Shown piece by piece: positions 4,522 to 5,952 of a stretch of 5,952 nucleotides of DNA. Below the pieces are notes generated by a model. It saw only the letters and a program-made list of their open reading frames with translations, was not told where the DNA came from and did no database searches. Location: contig CAZHBH010000095.1 of NCBI GenBank assembly GCA_964530525.1, forward strand, positions 1 through 5,952, read 5' to 3'. Each line of letters opens with the position of its first letter. The stretch's first letter is position 1. A program made the translations under genes and the position numbers. The DNA comes from CAYNQN01 sp964530525 (GTDB lineage: Bacteria; Actinomycetota; Acidimicrobiia; Acidimicrobiales; Acidimicrobilacustridaceae).

Positions 4522-5952
4522 CTAGGCCAGCTCGACTTGCACCACGGTCGAGTAGCGGTAGAGGAAGGCACTCATGGCCATGCGGGTCACCGGTGCCGTC
4601 GGGCGGAAGGTGCCCTCGGGGTCACCGGTGGAGATGCCCGTATCTGCCATCCACGCGATGTAGGGGCAGAACTGGTCGTTGGCCGGAACATCGCTGAACG
4701 GAGCCGAGCTGCACGCAGGCGGCGTGGCCGGTCCGTTGGCGCTTCTGTAGAGGAAGGCGCTCATGGCCTGGCGGGTGACGTTGCCCGTGGGGTTGAACGT
4801 GCCATCCGGGTTGCCCTGGGTGATGCCCTCGGCGGCCATCCAGGCGATCTCACCGCAGAACGCGTTGTCCACGCTCACGTCCGGGAAGGGCATGGAGCTG
4901 CACTGCGGGTCGTTGCCCAGTGGGCTGCCGTTGATGCGGTAGATGAACGCCGACATCGCCTGGCGGGTGATGTTCGCTGTCGGGCGGAACTGCGGACCTG
5001 GTTCATAGCCAGTGCTCAGGCCCGTCTCTCCCATCCAGATGATCTCGTTGTAGAAGTCATCTCCGGGCGCCACGTCGGTGAAATCGATCGTGGCCTCGGT
5101 GACGGTCGCGGTGTTGGAAGGCTCAGAGGCCGGTCCCTCACCCGAGTCGTTCACAGCGGTGACCGTGAAGGTGTGCTCCCCTGGCTCGAGGCCAATCACG
5201 TCGACGCTGGTGACCCCAACCGACACCGACTGGGAGATCTCACCGGTGCTGATCAGGTATCTCGTGATCGGCGAGGCTCCCTCGTCTTCGGGTGCGGTCC
5301 ACGACACGTTGGCCATCAAGCCGAGACCCGTGGCGGTGACGTCGGTGGGAGCACCGGGCAGATCCGGGTTGGCCGTGATCTCGTAGTCCTGGGCCACCGA
5401 AGCCGATCCCGCATAGGTCTGCTCGTCGTCGGGGTTGAACGCAGCGGTGAGGCTGTGAATCCCGACTTCCAGGTCATCGACCACCAGCACTGCCGTGCCG
5501 TCTTCGGCCTCGACGGTTCCGAGCTCGGTCTCCTCGTGGAAGAAGGTCACCGCACCAGCAGCGTCGGCGGGACTCACGGTGGCCGTGAGCGTCACGTCCT
5601 CACCGAACACAGCCGAGCCCTCAGGGCTCACCGACAAGGCCGTGGAGGTCGGGATGACGTCCGGTGCCTCTTCGATGATGTAGTCGACGGGGGCTGACTC
5701 AGCCGGTGCCCAGGCGAATGGGTCGTCTGGGGTGAAGCTGGCCGTGAAGGCGTAGTCACCGATGCCGATGTCGGTGGCGTTCACCGTGAGGGTTGCCACG
5801 CCGTCGACGACCGGGGCGGAGCCCACCGGGTCACCCACCGAGGGGGCGAACTCGACGGACCCTGTCGCCTCGGCCGGGTCCAAGGTGGCCGTGAAGGTCA
5901 CCTCTTCGCCCTCGAAGGCCGAGAGCTCCGGGCTGATGGTGAGTGACACGTC
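4522..5952 (-). CDS. Surface protein with Ig-like, FN3 and three SLH units, partial (N-terminus beyond right edge)
   Basis: 476 residues are visible and the frame is open at the right edge, in the middle of a domain. A Val codon (GTG) at 5949 could be mistaken for a start but lies inside an Ig-like domain. Counting from that Val: Ig-like domain 1 at about 1-92 (EEVTFTATLDPAEATGSVEF) and Ig-like domain 2 at about 102-191 (EDVTLTATVSPADAAGAVTF). A fibronectin type III domain follows at about 198-285 (PGAPTDVTATGLG, VSWTAPEDEGASPITRYLI, HTFTVTAVNDSGEGPAS). Three SLH-type units lie at about 290-338, 354-402 and 417-465, and the protein ends VVQVELA. The repeated Ig-like domains probably form a stalk, and the SLH triplet probably attaches it to the envelope. 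No sorting signal or C-terminal membrane segment is present. The last unit has TRMAMSAF where the others have TRQAMSAF. A signal peptide and further domains are expected outside the window. Confidence 0.9.
   Translation of the reverse strand, partial: DVSLTISPELSAFEGEEVTFTATLDPAEATGSVEFAPSVGDPVGSAPVVDGVATLTVNATDIGIGDYAFTASFTPDDPFAWAPAESAPVDYIIEEAPDVIPTSTALSVSPEGSAVFGEDVTLTATVSPADAAGAVTFFHEETELGTVEAEDGTAVLVVDDLEVGIHSLTAAFNPDDEQTYAGSASVAQDYEITANPDLPGAPTDVTATGLGLMANVSWTAPEDEGASPITRYLISTGEISQSVSVGVTSVDVIGLEPGEHTFTVTAVNDSGEGPASEPSNTATVTEATIDFTDVAPGDDFYNEIIWMGETGLSTGYEPGPQFRPTANITRQAMSAFIYRINGSPLGNDPQCSSMPFPDVSVDNAFCGEIAWMAAEGITQGNPDGTFNPTGNVTRQAMSAFLYRSANGPATPPACSSAPFSDVPANDQFCPYIAWMADTGISTGDPEGTFRPTAPVTRMAMSAFLYRYSTVVQVELA
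4555..5082 (-). other. SLH-type triplet of the partial surface protein
   Basis: Units at about 4936-5082, 4744-4890 and 4555-4701. Units 2 and 3 carry the C-x14-C pair (CSSMPFPDVSVDNAFC; CSSAPFSDVPANDQFC). Unit 1 has neither cysteine and has Tyr instead (DDFYNEIIWM). Each unit resembles its counterpart in the neighbouring gene more than its own siblings: unit 1 ends AFIYRINGSPLGNDPQC here and AFIYRINGNPNGEDPTC there. Confidence 0.85.

Noticed and set aside
4458..4571. Longer N-terminus for the 497-aa protein, starting at 4571
   Set aside because: It would overlap the end of the upstream gene, read through the terminator-like hairpin and bury the signal peptide behind an Arg-rich head.
4207..5697. 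496-aa plus-strand open frame with a repetitive 'VAVEEGTHGHAG'-like pattern
   Set aside because: The repetition is the reverse reading of the SLH repeats on the minus strand, so it is not independent evidence of a repeat protein.

Overview
The window is high-GC DNA with strong G/C preference at third codon positions. It encodes secreted proteins carrying S-layer-homology (SLH)-type triplets of the 'TRQAMSAFLYR' variety, a YceI protein and a single-chain K+ channel with two RCK domains. This combination suggests an actinobacterium, perhaps an Acidimicrobiia-like lineage. That placement is inferred from protein style only, because no marker gene is present.

Layout from left to right. (1) 1-359, minus strand: the N-terminal two thirds of a YceI-family protein, running off the left edge. 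(2) 360-506: a divergent intergenic region holding a perfect 16-bp palindrome nested in a longer inverted repeat. (3) 507-2195, plus strand: a complete 562-aa two-TM potassium channel with tandem RCK (TrkA-N/TrkA-C) domains. (4) 2271-2606, minus strand, convergent: a small coiled-coil protein with a 25-residue tandem repeat and a C-terminal membrane anchor, with a good sigma70-type promoter upstream at 2763-2791. (5) 2880-2907: a strong GC hairpin. (6) 2946-4439, minus strand: a secreted 497-aa protein made of a signal peptide, an Ig-like domain, an unrecognised domain and three SLH units. (7) 4479-4509: a second strong GC hairpin. (8) 4522-5952, minus strand: the C-terminal part of a paralogous surface protein (Ig-like, Ig-like, FN3, three SLH units) whose start lies beyond the right edge.

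The two SLH proteins are tandem paralogues, probably envelope-attached, and are separated by a likely terminator. The channel and the YceI gene are divergently arranged and may share a control region. The sequence does not tie the two halves of the window into one pathway. I see no mobile element, CRISPR array, tRNA, rRNA or defence system. The most interesting material is in the surface-protein pair: a co-varying cysteine pair in the SLH units, a changed SLH ligand motif and an unassigned central domain.
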